Of a DNA stretch of 64,000 bases, positions 17,201 through 19,960 are shown piece by piece (within the stretch, counting starts at the first letter, position 1; each line of letters begins with the position of its first letter). Under the pieces are notes generated by a model, which saw only the letters and a program-made list of their open reading frames with translations, did no database searches and was not told the DNA's origin. The stretch is from positions 51,201 through 115,200 of the forward strand of contig CAJQUW010001455.1 in assembly GCA_907163375.1 (NCBI GenBank). Direction: 5' to 3'. The DNA comes from Prostheceraeus crozeri (taxonomy: Eukaryota; Platyhelminthes; Polycladida; Euryleptidae). The translations under genes were made by a program, and so were the position numbers.

Positions 17201-19118
17201 ATATTCCCGGAGTTATGTCGCGTTTTTAAGAAGACTTTATAACTTTTATTTACAATATCCGTTCATCGCCGATTCTCATGAATCCGCAACATTCTTTAAA
17301 ATCAATTTTCGAATAATTTCATCGCACATCAAAAATGGACGACGCCGAAAAACATTTGAAGAAATAATGCAAACCCCAAGAATGGAAACCCCAAGAATGG
17401 AAGTCCCAAGAATGGAAGTCCCAAGAATGGAAAGCCCAATGGAGTTCTGATAGTCTCAAATGTAACATTCTCACCATCTCTCCTATCGAGGAGACATTTC
17501 TTGACATTTTGTAAATGTGTCAATTCATACGCACTACTTATATCACTATATAGTAATATAAATGTCTCCTTGACAGGAGACTTTTCAAATTTAATTACAG
17601 AGTAAAATGTCTCCTCGAAAGGAGACATTTCTTGACATTTTGTAAGTGTGTCAATTCATACACTACTTATATCATTATATAGTAATGTAAATGTCTCCTT
17701 GACAGGAGACTTTTCAAATTTAATTACAGAGTAAAATGTCTCCTTTCGAGGAGACATTTCTTGACATTTTGTGAATTACTGTTGAAAATGTGCAAATATT
17801 GTATATGTAATTTCGCGTCAATTTTGTTGAATAAGAAACAATTTTGCGCAAAAATGGTTGATTTTACATAACGGTTATAAAGGGGCTGATAGTGTAGCTG
17901 ACGGGTTTTCGCCTTTCATCACTTTTGGGTTTTCAGCGGAATTGTGTTACATCACATTCTTAGCTATGGTCCATCTCTTTCTTAATTTATTATAATGTTC
18001 TAGTTTAAGTAATAATTGGGCTTCCTTATCTTTCATGTACCTGACTCTATCATTGGGAACCGAAGGTTTTATGTCATATGATAATGAGGGATATAAAGGG
18101 GCTGATGGTTCTTTTGTTTTTTCATCTTCCATTTTTAAATGAATATTTTTGTTCATGGGTCATAAACATTGTATTTTTCCCATTTCGCATCTATTTTAGC
18201 TGTTTTTTTATAAATTTCAGGAGGACCCTATTTTTTTGTATTTTTTCATTTTTTGTATCTATTTTAGCTGTTTTTTTATAAATTTCAGGAGGACCCTATT
18301 TTTTTGTATTTTTTCATTTTTTGTATCTACCTAGGTGTGGGATTCGGTGCTGAGCGAAGCGATGCGCCGAATCCTATACCCTATACTACTAATACAATCT
18401 TTTTTATTTTCAGGCATCTTCTACATCTACTACACTGACAGGACAAAATGGTGGCCAGACGTTACAAGGTTCGCTACAATCAGATCATCTACAGCTGAGA
18501 CCAGTGGAAGAAACAACCAAGGTACATAATCCTACACCGCTACAGCGTAAATTTAAACAAGTCTTGCGTCATGAGGATCACAGCGTAGTACTGCAATCGG
18601 GAATGCTCCCTTCCACTGATGTCAAGATATTGAGCAATCAGTATGGGGACTACATACTCATCCCCGTGAGTCCGTACATTCGCCACCAACTTGACATTAT
18701 TGAAGAGTACGTGACATTAAATATGGACATTCCTACTCCTCTTGCTCAAGAGTGGAAGGCGAGAGATGAAAAGGATACTCCCTATAGAAAGATTTGGGAT
18801 GGCAATCAAATTTGCTTACCATTATCACATTGGTGTAGTTATTATAAAAAGGATGGAGATCAATCAATGCCCATCAGATGTGATGAGCTCGGAGAAGGTA
18901 CTTGGGATATCATTTTCAAAGTGAATGGGCTATATTATGGTCAGCACAAGGATAACAAAATAGCCTCTCTCTCGATACACACTGAATCCATCCTATATAT
19001 TCCAAAGCCACCCAGCGTAGATGACATTATTGACGAAATCCTTAACGGGGGTGGCACAAAGCGCAAGTCGGACAAGAATGCTACCTCCAAACGCAAGTTC
19101 AGGAAAGAGAATTGCTAA
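2238..19118 (+). CDS. Unknown spliced gene, left copy; Polinton sits in its intron
   Basis: Exon 1 codes only for the ATG (2238-2240) and ends at a strong donor, GTAAGT. The acceptor TTTTTTATTTTCAG ends at 18413, and exon 2 is 18414-19118. The product is 235 residues. No known family is recognised. It has a Ser/Thr/Gln-rich N-terminus, a central part with several Trp and Tyr residues, and a basic C-terminus (KRKSDKNATSKRK) that looks like a nuclear localisation signal. The intron was originally 67 nt, as in the inverted copy at 23754-23688, and now holds the 16.1-kb Polinton, making it about 16.2 kb. Both copies stay open with few differences, which suggests constraint or recent duplication. 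Whether this copy is still spliced is not known. Confidence 0.6.
2285..2290. repeat. Polinton 6-bp target-site duplication, left (AATACA)
   Basis: AATACA directly precedes the AGTAGT element end, and an identical AATACA follows the other end at 18391. The empty site in the inverted copy holds it once (minus strand, 23710-23705). Confidence 0.95.
2291..2729 (+). repeat. Polinton left TIR (439 bp)
   Basis: It matches 17952-18390 in reverse complement, with one mismatch seen near 2600. It contains about two copies of a ~67-bp A-rich unit (roughly 2352-2486, TAGATACAAAAAATG start) and a hairpin-forming TTCGGCGCATCGCTTCGCTC segment. It also includes the first 181 bp of the first gene, so the start of that gene is duplicated at the other end. 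Confidence 0.95.
2549..3139 (+). CDS. Putative membrane-active virion protein, 196 aa
   Basis: No family is firmly recognised. The start at 2549 is chosen because it carries the TTTAAAAATG context shared by the other element genes; an ATG at 2525 lies 8 codons upstream. Residues about 1-60 are polar and proline-containing with a short coiled stretch. Residues about 62-105 form a strongly hydrophobic, Gly/Val/Thr-rich segment that could span or disrupt a membrane. The C-terminal 90 residues are charged and helical. The first 60 codons lie in the TIR, so the right TIR carries a truncated copy. It heads the plus-strand block with penton and ATPase, which suggests a structural or entry role. This is inference. 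Confidence 0.65.
   Translation: MEDEKTKEPSAPLYPSLSYDIKPSVPNDRVRYMKDKEAQLLLKLEHYNKLRKRWTIAKNVTQGVGVCLTISLGALTIVISSGVLTIPVVATALTGTGVFTTSLATVIDKSVMSKKRKSLTKKHTHVKEVYDKLHYYFQRVCDDNVITLDEIEKFDQIAREATKIPVKPQDKVNNEAFLEEIRTLLKTLEQSSIEQK
3172..3184 (+). terminator. 3' hairpin GCACC-TTT-GGTGC
   Basis: A perfect 5-bp stem with a 3-nt loop, 32 bases after the stop codon of the 196-aa gene and followed by a T-run. It is one of the small hairpins found after element genes. A terminator or 3'-end role is inferred. Confidence 0.4.
3242..4036 (+). CDS. Conserved-looking unknown protein, 264 aa
   Basis: The ATG at 3242 (ATAAAATAATG context) is preferred over an earlier in-frame non-ATG start. Residues about 1-75 are a charged coiled coil rich in Lys, Glu and Gln. 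A middle part holds a short beta-like segment (SLRFSLGGKELSI). The C-terminal 80 residues are helical and include a region beginning NPQELVERYNILLAAAKEG. The layout resembles uncharacterised proteins often encoded by Polinton/adintovirus elements, a recollection of pattern rather than a search result. It sits between the 196-aa gene and penton, so a minor capsid or scaffold role is plausible. No enzymatic motif is visible. Confidence 0.65.
   Translation: MQSNETKIKQLEELIKQKNIMKKKHRQYRMLQAGVQSEMKDKIQLVDQIKSDIKKELVVHDKQIDIAGPVQKTIMDDYGLLEANIDKKLPKSMLFEHSTSFIDGKPSLRFSLGGKELSINPKESLIFAPDKTAFSLDRNFVDLLRGAKLDTYHPDDLLKYKTMLDKVGSGKHLKRYKQLEHLLSTSTSVPTATGYSTPVVFLSDNPQELVERYNILLAAAKEGHNSVFNEMHAILDKLFQNRDITEQEYKLFSNDIMNLSARRT
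4051..4839 (+). CDS. mCP: Minor capsid protein (penton, single jelly roll)
   Basis: This 262-aa protein has the length and motif order of the Polinton/adintovirus penton. After a short helical N-terminus come beta-rich blocks: YEVALTSFSTFNTI at about 50-63, FLPGSYEVESI at about 93-103, and near the C-terminus PVTRKTINSITIRITDEKG and a final FGGEEIMIDLLVREV-type strand. In the family it forms the pentameric vertex capsomer of an icosahedral shell. The start follows TTAAAAAA directly. It is 14 bases after the preceding stop and 22 bases before the ATPase start, so the block is compact. No signal peptide or membrane segment is seen, and the frame is undamaged. Confidence 0.85.
   Translation: MSSAELEKINKHLENLTEILTSSKFSTTLKFITTTSSHTCHLDPIIHLEQDKHYEVALTSFSTFNTIQNIIKDVNDRFKYSNDQGKTWKELTFLPGSYEVESISNEIKRHLGIQFKDKKQLHFAVEPAVNKFSLTLDEDHQVDFNIDKSLSRLLGFKKKLYTQGFHISENIPKVTEINSINVQCDIIEGGYVNGKLSNNIFSYPAFTVPIGYSLNVIPKSLIYFPVTRKTINSITIRITDEKGKEINFGGEEIMIDLLVREV
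4862..5638 (+). CDS. ATP: A32/FtsK-like DNA packaging ATPase
   Basis: The product has 258 residues. Walker A GRSGCGKT is at about 33-40, and Walker B CVVFDD at about 148-153 ends in the expected acidic pair. A TRGRHNNCSVFYLTQS segment at about 168-183 matches the family's conserved arginine/histidine and sensor strand. These ATPases pump viral DNA into capsids (family knowledge for Polintons, adintoviruses and NCLDVs). An insertion rich in Glu and Lys at about 92-125 separates the Walker motifs. The gene follows penton by 22 bases. Its last codons overlap a hairpin, and downstream the terminal sequence ATAGAACATTTGTTCGC is repeated. A second ATPase with the same GRH motif is encoded at 10898-9684. 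Confidence 0.92.
   Translation: MSENSWEKYPLNKKVKFNHHHNLSNKVLSVICGRSGCGKTYLLFKILTTPKFLDYNNLIIYTTTAEQPIYQFLKHGFENNLTKSTIASLFEEYEKSEYEEEISSWCEEAAKNKQLVEPNKNKHITIQLIDDSGNMQDPSKLNKTKKHCVVFDDCVNDRNQAVQRNYFTRGRHNNCSVFYLTQSMYSLDGSVIRKNANIFMLFEINQRNLSDLLRDLCIRDKDEFKQSCNNAWANDYGFITVNIDKKVHDRVIEHLFAD
5638..5735 (+). repeat. Hairpin cluster and repeated gene tail between ATPase and PolB
   Basis: Perfect short stems are seen: GGCTTCGCC (5638-5646), GGGGCTTTGCCCC (5651-5663), GAACATTTGTTC (5679-5690) and CAGAGTAAAACTCTG (5693-5707). ATAGAACATTTGTT also occurs at the ATPase end (about 5614) and again near 5708. The cluster lies between the convergent ends of the ATPase and PolB genes, so it could serve both 3' ends. 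The terminator role is inferred. Confidence 0.5.
5736..9335 (-). CDS. PolB: Protein-primed family B DNA polymerase
   Basis: The product has 1199 residues, a usual length for Polinton polymerases. It replicates linear DNA from a terminal protein. The N-terminus (about 30-65) is extremely basic. Exonuclease motifs are seen: IWDLETYPD (D353, E355) and LIAHNSSGFDAYF (about 477-488). Polymerase motifs follow: FDATSLYPS (about 750), LLMNSLYGKT (about 905) and YTDTDSIYI (about 1028). The gene ends the minus block after the zinc-finger, ATPase-2 and 99-aa genes; its start follows TTTAAAAAT. Oddities are two in-frame 10-residue repeats (TTNGLSSYAT) at about 971-990 and a CYAEGVLPPG segment near 703, both encoded by mini-hairpins. 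The frame is intact, and the catalytic residues are all present. Confidence 0.95.
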   Translation of the reverse strand: MNCKMSNKSTHTLDELIKKQIEEFDEQIKHSKRRKRNRGKRSKKQKHIRRSIRRNTKKQKRRTKETSTTPIPDIFSDDDDRLGDDLLNLFNPNAITYKNELFTNVVNDIRELLRNGKVLNLLGVINKEDGTTIENFYATFYNKNSFETWFLNLEEKSDASEWIFTGSIKYEDFGMKLVQRSHRGAGINMKYRIKEYIGQYCYIPSEDFCFIKCYITLRGFNQEQANIMFEMFNDFLYREKATSRTGVMANCKFSQFNKYFGECVQYYSTTNRHLNPRGITTTHNYVYYNYFHEGSSIGHYCLINKFHKAEAIREIENNFKPIYKTVTDENLTTLPYKTITKKPIDYGSTYIWDLETYPDPRCATAHPIPYALGTINFNKFMCCLPKQRLEEIDARLLRDMIKIKKSQDPAEIKELKKQVSEYNNLTEQELNKLQRWVKIFIRKHNECPIGGNPEDVCPIHQFFKNLGSFNHSKVTLIAHNSSGFDAYFPLKSNFKLTKPPLKTSRGILTASLQNPYTTESVSKYIHRSSRSKQLGDSTKRNIKPSKPLQTIVMKCSYQHVKTSLSKWCENFKTPTNMCKLNYEIGEITHDNYLEKEHEWKPYLINDVLSLAFCIYKYNNVMKELVGEDITTNLTSSALTFNGWMKSVQEANINIHSHTDLWTRNYVRKSVKGGRVSANIRHYESPFCNILLPILQRYFPGCYAEGVLPPGHNNNNLIDLMKQYNQLQDKNALCKEIKHKLLDQRNEFLMAFDATSLYPSAMYDEHSEYPKAESARKFRQEEEQAVLYQFNTQSFRPKTGIFTVVFHYPDEMFFQPVPAKDKVKNENNCNQEIIRFRNGTCYDVLTSVDIQEIVRCGGKILSITDGIIYEENYHISPFRKYIEKLFNLRKKYKIEGNTVGDELIKLLMNSLYGKTVQKDITTKYHLWNESTLRKNFTQEVKDFEKVNDEQFLVKVEMEDDEFLKANITDTEKTTNGLSSYATTTNGLSSYAATSFMPSHLGSFILAHSRRIMNNFILEINGFKEKYIHYTDTDSIYISNELFDKLDAAEYVGGELCQGKNDYGNGGIIFAMFIAPKVKYCITVDEQGRLSEKKTFKGYTKTKVKVEDFLKLYHGETLTTIVNKPWKRSLETGISIPDKNNNTEEKRFTGKINILKRQAPNANGIMLPYSGEDVQDEIFQRIKKECNIIEYNDSEDWEEEL
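6361..6423. repeat. Two tandem 30-bp hairpin units inside PolB
   Basis: Each unit holds a (C/T)AGCGTAGCTG palindrome and a GACCGTTGGTC hairpin. The second unit starts 30 bp after the first, which keeps the reading frame and adds 10 residues per copy. They lie between the NSLYG and YTDTDS motifs of the polymerase. Confidence 0.85.
9365..9664 (-). CDS. Unknown basic protein, 99 aa
   Basis: An intact small ORF between PolB (29-bp gap) and ATPase 2 (19-bp gap), same strand, with the start directly after TTTTTAAAAT like its neighbours. It is rich in Tyr, Lys, Arg and Trp. No transmembrane segment, zinc motif or known domain is recognised. The middle (residues about 25-55) looks helical and basic. 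Position in the replication block suggests a DNA- or polymerase-associated role, for example a terminal protein or accessory factor, but nothing in the sequence proves this. Confidence 0.6.
   Translation of the reverse strand: MEYKIEHVPVLKDYRHPTNPVNSKQSVKSQYHRKYMQFVQDYKIKHGIRSYAKTKDFPLCLRSFRVFLAYNNLWWLVNKERLTVYDLETLHQLNIPVYM
9684..10898 (-). CDS. Second A32-like ATPase with N-terminal membrane anchor
   Basis: The product has 404 residues. A hydrophobic helix at about 49-71 (IIVICILIYLIYYFI) predicts a single membrane span. Walker A GKTASGKT is at 117-124 and Walker B SLLVLDDV at 180-187. A TKGRHHHIQIVVLAH segment (about 201-215) parallels TRGRHNNCSVFYLTQS in the packaging ATPase, so the two are likely distant paralogues. 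The C-terminal 170 residues have no recognised domain. The start follows ATTAAAAA. Packaging ATPases of this class are usually soluble; the anchor suggests action at a membrane, such as DNA transfer or assembly on membranes, or a separate morphogenesis role. Alternative: a viral AAA-type or zot-like ATPase. Confidence 0.75.
   Translation of the reverse strand: MNYEKLYSEIPNRPPTIIKQREQNNDSQSLFSENSDLGRLFGFLKFHCLKIIVICILIYLIYYFINWLGFLQTAEQTKITFYKNQTKNFKGWREVRHNDEKPKGRTEQENLHFIIYGKTASGKTTFLRKYIKQHYPNEANVHVFCLQRDEWQGYSNVYGEKELCVLEDMSTFAGTYEQKSLLVLDDVASLVKQKNISEIFTKGRHHHIQIVVLAHKACDVDNKIRENVETFYTTTQNNVAFFEDIKKNYRLTLPLAKYVHVKYGIIRVDTILNQMQVYDSDLNILLDTEHDFYSNATDFDISLYASAKNLSPHNIEEITIFLENESLEPLTIIPETFYFYFDHYLNNVLKIKTPERLENRDALAVIRTGINDFRDVLKNVHPLVSDAKSTLSDIKPILNEFNNM
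10942..11116. repeat. Large imperfect stem-loop with TAGTCCG repeats
   Basis: The left half starts TAGTCCGACACTCACTTGAG and the right half ends with its near inverse; (C)TAGTCCGG and CTCACTTGAG motifs recur inside. The centre is near 11030. It lies between the stop of the zinc-finger gene and the start of ATPase 2, the longest gap in this block. Origin, enhancer, insulator or terminator function are all possible. Confidence 0.75.
11128..11499 (-). CDS. Zinc-finger protein with three CCHC-spaced fingers
   Basis: The product has 123 residues. Three fingers have identical spacing C-x2-C-x11-H-x3-C: C15/C18/H30/C34, C47/C50/H62/C66 and C102/C105/H117/C121. A fourth set, C73/C76/C92/C95, is CCCC-like. 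Such proteins usually bind nucleic acid; in a replicon this small it could act in transcription control or DNA binding. It is the first gene of the minus block and starts only 18 bases from the divergently transcribed fibre-like gene, so a shared bidirectional A-rich promoter (11500-11517) is likely. No close family is recognised. Confidence 0.7.
   Translation of the reverse strand: MLSNNSSLNKHMRTCSDCGKSVTSKNFMRHQKTCQSPSQPKVKDRQCSNCNKFFTSQGFLNHSNSCAISTRKCTNCQIVKLKTEFYDSKYRCKECLKTQVRCNKCNKVLLERNFSRHAAICMI
11500..11517. promoter_or_regulatory. Divergent 18-bp A/T-rich promoter gap
   Basis: Only ATTTTTAAATAAAAAAAA separates the ATGs of the zinc-finger gene (minus) and the fibre-like gene (plus). 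Both starts show the TTTAAAAAT or AAAAAATG context seen across the element. Promoter function is inferred. Confidence 0.45.
11518..12309 (+). CDS. Fibre-like coiled-coil protein
   Basis: The product has 263 residues. Residues about 26-60 carry MKTGDILTGPLHL followed by ELANKEYVDKQ, a pair of short motifs familiar from tail-fibre and spike shafts of phages and some viruses. The remaining 200 residues are an almost unbroken coiled coil rich in Lys, Glu, Leu and Gln, with no globular head visible. A trimeric spike or fibre attached to penton is a reasonable inference; an internal scaffold is the alternative. The gene opens the late-looking plus block of virion genes (156-aa, capsid, 157-aa, PLA2-integrase). 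A hairpin pair follows the stop. Confidence 0.55.
   Translation: MMLTNVGGCAYTPNNQESEIELDNYIMKTGDILTGPLHLSILPQQSTELANKEYVDKQFDRIVSLLSPLMKETKLLKQNDERLQEKLTDLSSKHGNIEADIVKLHKKITEHSKLVILLSLNLKSAIAKNTNQNKQLKEELEKVSEKNRKLLQRLQQLQSTFQKSVDELSSRITQQVKQMNRMINEVKGLKQKISDLKTLKTNFDNIKVQLAALKTEVKKSEKKIEVNEKEIKVHHTLLDAIDKVQQAINKVTAKLLSIHKRKS
12312..12335 (+). terminator. 3' hairpin pair after the fibre-like gene
   Basis: GAACCTTGTTC and GGCTTTAGCC stems lie within 26 bases of the stop. The same string (AGAACCTTGTTCAGAGGCTT...) recurs after the next gene at 12841-12866, so it is a repeated 3' module. Confidence 0.5.
12369..12839 (+). CDS. Small amphipathic virion protein candidate, 156 aa
   Basis: The start follows CTTAAAAA. 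Residues about 50-95 are Gly/Ala/Ser/Ile-rich with amphipathic character (GAGIFSGIGSIVNLI, then an Ala-rich stretch), as in membrane-lytic adenovirus pVI-type proteins; the similarity is in style, not proven homology. Residues about 98-145 are a charged coiled coil. Near the C-terminus MRGNG fits the adenain consensus (M/I/L)-X-G-X-G, so the element's protease could trim the last residues. It lies directly upstream of the major capsid gene, which supports a virion role. Confidence 0.55.
   Translation: MPIIYKHNLKHFASNNKIAHEPRMNPVYHYDSVETVGTQKFLGTAGAVQTEGAGIFSGIGSIVNLIKNNKDLISSAAKGAAAIGSTASAISNAVKSQNELKQLEAIRKLRNDAKEMQKDKKLSEETKNKIAKLAKMESKHAEKTIEEMRGNGLAKF
12842..12865 (+). terminator. 3' hairpin pair after the 156-aa gene
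   Basis: Copy of the module at 12312-12335, starting within 2 bases of the stop codon: GAACCTTGTTC and GGCTTTAGCC. Confidence 0.5.
12902..14236 (+). CDS. MCP: Major capsid protein (double jelly roll hexon)
   Basis: The product has 444 residues, a usual size for adintovirus/Polinton capsid proteins. The N-terminal part holds a conserved-looking FIESKFRLDDPPSITYNQ stretch and GGDLIFEVDNQ. The middle has the long polar loop (about 150-185) expected between beta strands. The second half holds WHFTRTSNTPRYFLLTFQ and IRSLQISLNQTRYPIDPL, typical of this hexon-like group, then a NQFIEGYDAYRNLCREFG segment. It forms trimeric hexon capsomers of an icosahedral shell. No damage is seen. It lies between the two small membrane-active candidates. 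Identification rests on motif recognition and gene context, not on a profile search. Confidence 0.88.
   Translation: MSTFIESKFRLDDPPSITYNQKKNDYIRIAMNPGSSSRVNTGGDLIFEVDNQQSYLYLPDSFLHCEYSLYSDADFTTPLPATDNITLENNFFPRLFTQMRLDVATQNIETISDSPGIIDSMLRFVTIGENTKMHEIEGWFPDNHTGTLKDDLTHTGTDAAGIAKDVENIVKQLNSTQNSSYQKRREFNKKSKQTVDWSLSPLFGYLDYTKISCQLKFKLIVHRTVNNESIFYGKAGKKAYLKIDRLEWWIKHITPSLEVETTITKRLNTGKPIPVSFMKRTASSVTFTEQRFNWHFTRTSNTPRYFLLTFQKNETPSFDKNNNVFHINSIRSLQISLNQTRYPIDPLRFDNANNQFIEGYDAYRNLCREFGVEAQLNPVDWKNIYPVFCFDLSAQSEDIIKTGCDVTINIEKANSTTSLMAYGLLLEDAEYSIEILNGKMVRIG
14245..14287 (+). terminator. Triple 3' hairpin after the capsid gene
   Basis: GGACCTTTGGTCC (14245-14257), GGCTAAAGCC (14262-14271) and GGAGCTTCGCTCC (14275-14287) follow the capsid stop. 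They are more compact and GC-rich than surrounding DNA. Confidence 0.5.
14331..14804 (+). CDS. Glycine-rich membrane-active core protein candidate, 157 aa
   Basis: The start follows ATTAAAAA. The N-terminal 45 residues are basic. Residues about 47-78 are strongly hydrophobic and Gly/Ala-rich (GGILPLIPLIIGGIAAAG), followed by a charged helix and a polar C-terminus. IIGG-I fits the adenain consensus (M/I/L)-X-G-G-X, so processing by the element's protease is possible. The style resembles adenovirus pX/pVI-like core or lytic peptides; homology is not shown. It lies between the capsid and PLA2-integrase genes, which supports a virion location. Confidence 0.55.
   Translation: MAQVNNKTVELKLRNIIDKNTPKAITINKKKYYISKPMIENIKLQEEKNGGILPLIPLIIGGIAAAGSVAGGTAGIVQAVNKNKAEKAALEEQKRHNRELEKAARGEGIVDNFISKLNLANEGKRVLKNVLHNIDDLIQIKETKDGSGIYLNPSMVR
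14821..16191 (+). CDS. INT: Phospholipase A2 - integrase fusion
   Basis: One uninterrupted 456-aa frame. Residues about 28-130 match the parvovirus VP1u-type PLA2 pattern: calcium-loop TGPGT (72-76) and catalytic AAAYKHDLAYRNHD (101-113; H105, D106). Residues about 215-360 are a retroviral-type integrase core: WSADLI (D224), VDKGSEFYN (D282), TERFNRTLK (E312). The C-terminal 65 residues (KFKIGDRVRIFK onward) are an SH3/chromo-like domain. In related elements PLA2 helps virions breach endosomes and integrase inserts the genome. Between the halves LFGQG (154-158) fits the adenain cleavage consensus, so the protease encoded tail-to-tail next door may separate them. The D282-E312 gap is 29 residues rather than about 35. 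Start follows CTTTAAAA. Confidence 0.9.
   Translation: MNLNNLRISNLDLMDYLLKGDKNKVPHHFGGDPTSGCQRYEGNDIQKALENFPGFIWAKYKGEKHIPNHNFTGPGTRLDLRLNDDDTPRENSKPINRVDAAAYKHDLAYRNHDLSSRHEADKKMIQELDSIQNPSFRERIERMFVKKALQAKMLFGQGIDKTLVPSTSLNETAAKLSESNARTYASEMSNDPSRYASEIHKEYRKPKYLLKVKVFNKDDIWSADLINMPNERGFKYALTVIDLYTRYAWVKPLKNKSGLSVKYAFEEIFKESNRKPRKLFVDKGSEFYNRNVQPLFETVYSTENAGKAVVTERFNRTLKSKIFKKFTEQGNQKWLKILPGVVEEYNNKIHSGIEETPKNASNDPDLIRKKIFENNYSNESNPNLQKRKPKFKIGDRVRIFKYKNKFEKGFVGYWTKEIFEVSKINQTHPITYEIKDLDNEDIKGRFYENELQKTEL
16188..16610 (-). CDS. PRO: Adenain-like cysteine protease
   Basis: The product has 140 residues, short but complete in motifs. Catalytic His is in NGVHWSAG (H65), the acid in YYFDSYG (D80) and the nucleophile in TYCGQLCLYVLYKL (C116), with FQIQ upstream giving an oxyanion Gln candidate. 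This is the order of adenovirus protease (C5 family), which matures virion proteins during assembly. The start at 16610 is preferred over one 16 codons upstream because it follows GTAAA and opens the conserved domain. The gene overlaps the end of the PLA2-integrase gene by 4 bases, tail to tail. Substrates probably include the small virion proteins and perhaps the fusion protein. Confidence 0.92.
   Translation of the reverse strand: MTNLIEFFKLYGTQTTTNFDLKKIANQLGIKNFHVLMRDELQLIKNKPTVNFITNLHTSDQNGVHWSAGVKNHQQNYYFDSYGLPPTNEVREILGNGIYNTFQIQKPGTTYCGQLCLYVLYKLQKGVPFLDIMLELNDKG
16611..16895. other. Non-coding gap with higher GC
   Basis: No ORF or clear hairpin was found. Base composition is more balanced than in the AT-rich virion genes, with CACGTT, GCGCAT and GCCACAAGCAG-type words. 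It may hold the promoter of the accessory ORF that follows. Confidence 0.35.
16896..17450 (+). CDS. Accessory ORF of unknown function, lacking an ATG at its 5' end
   Basis: The frame is open from 16896 to the TGA at 17448-17450 (about 184 codons) but has no ATG before an internal one around 17366; the sole early ATG (16921) is out of frame. An upstream exon, a non-AUG start or a frameshift could explain this. The N-terminal 40 residues are acidic, the middle about 100 helical with aromatic and basic residues (SYVAFLRRLYNFYLQYPF). The C-terminus is a 5-residue repeat, (T/V/S)PRME, five times, from 15-bp DNA repeats. In adintovirus-like elements this position often carries variable host-interaction genes. 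No Rb-binding LXCXE motif is seen. Confidence 0.5.
   Translation: MCLSRFICNEDGYFNEEVFQEYRRRNIKTKEEEDYLYKEWRIIETFEASLTASCDLPTLRGFLQRIENYENHHENSSLKLAILKGRAFKILRAGNTFSDYFQYSRSYVAFLRRLYNFYLQYPFIADSHESATFFKINFRIISSHIKNGRRRKTFEEIMQTPRMETPRMEVPRMEVPRMESPMEF
17480..17770. repeat. ~130-bp direct repeats with GTCTCC/GGAGAC hairpins
   Basis: GAGACATTTCTTGACATTTTGT recurs at 17491, 17622 and 17751 (periods 131 and 129 bp). Each unit includes stems such as GTCTCCTTGACAGGAGAC and GTCTCCTCGAAAGGAGAC. It lies just inside the right TIR beyond the last gene. A regulatory or replication role is possible. Confidence 0.8.
17771..17951. other. Unique A/T-rich stretch before right TIR
   Basis: No ORF or repeat was recognised. 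It includes a TTGTTGAATAAGAAACAATTTTG dyad-like stretch near 17824. Confidence 0.3.
17952..18390 (-). repeat. Polinton right TIR (439 bp) with truncated gene start
   Basis: Reverse complement of 2291-2729. On the minus strand it carries the promoter and the first 60 codons of the 196-aa gene (ATG at 18132); the frame stops almost at once beyond the TIR edge. If the TIR promoter works at both ends, this end would make a short aborted protein. Confidence 0.95.
18391..18396. repeat. Polinton 6-bp target-site duplication, right (AATACA)
   Basis: Identical to 2285-2290, directly after the ACTACT element end. Confidence 0.95.
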
Positions 19119-19219
19119 TCCTTTCCTAAATCTACCCTATGACAATTCGCTTATGTGCTTTGAGTGTCGTGGACGTGGTCTTATTAGATACATTTTACTT
19201 CTTCGTTGCCATCATATCA

Positions 19220-19960
19220 TATCATAGAATAAAGTTTCAACAGTTTGTAGATTAAAAATAAAGTTCCAACAGTGTGTACGTTAGAAATAAAGTTTTAGCT
19301 GTTTGTATGTTAAAAATTAAGTTTCAACAGTGTGTACGTTAGAAATAAAGTTTTATCTGTTTGTAAAATGAGATTGTAGGATTTACTAGTTTGCAAGTTA
19401 GACTAAGCGTTCTACTATTTGTAAACGAAATATATAGTTTCAACAGTTTACAGATTAAAAATAAAGTTTCAACAGTGTGTACGTTAGAAATAAAGTTTTA
19501 GTCGTTTGCGCGTTAGAAATAAAATGAAGTTTCAACAGTCTGTATGTTAGAAATAAAGGTTTATCGGTTTGTAAATTAAGATCATAAGATTTACTAGTTT
19601 GCACGTTAGACTAAGCGTTCTACTACTTGTAAATGAAAGATATAGTTTCAACAGTTTACAGATTAAAAATAAAGTTTCAATAGTGTGTACGTTAGAAATA
19701 AAGTTTTATCTGTTTATATGTTAGAAACAAAATGAAGTTTCAACAGTGTGTACGTTAGAAATAAAGTTTTATCTGTTTGTATGTTAGAAATATAGTTTTA
19801 GCTGCTTGTATGTTAAAAATAAAGGTATAACAGTTTATATGCTAGAAAGAAAGGTATAACTGTTTGTAAAATAGGATCGCAAGATTTACTAGTTTGCAAG
19901 TTAGACTAAGCGTTCTACTATTTGTAAATTAAAATTAAAATTATAACTGTTTACAAGTTA
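19220..19960 (+). repeat. Tandem array of ~30-bp units (left arm, inner)
   Basis: Units of the TTAGAAATAAAGTTT... type, each followed by an alternating T(C/A)(A/G)-rich linker such as CAACAGTGTGTACG or TAGCTGTTTGTATG. Mixed with a longer period block containing GCGTTCTACTATTTGTAAA. Sequence between units is itself repeated, so this is a satellite and not a CRISPR array. Confidence 0.85.

Larger units (their letters stand above)
2291..18390. mobile_element. Polinton/Maverick, adintovirus-like provirus (16,100 bp)
   Basis: The element has 439-bp TIRs, 5'-AG...CT-3' ends and 6-bp direct repeats, the hallmarks of Polintons. The diagnostic gene set is complete: protein-primed PolB, retroviral-type integrase, adenain-like protease, packaging ATPase, major capsid and penton. 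Parvovirus-type PLA2 and hexon/penton of this style point to the adintovirus-like group (established family knowledge). All main ORFs are open, and the TIRs differ at one position by eye, so insertion looks recent. It lies in an intron on the plus strand of an unknown gene. No other copy is in the window. Confidence 0.96.

Noticed and set aside
17319-17628. Minus-strand frames over the PRME region
   Set aside because: Mirror of the 15-bp repeats and the hairpin array.
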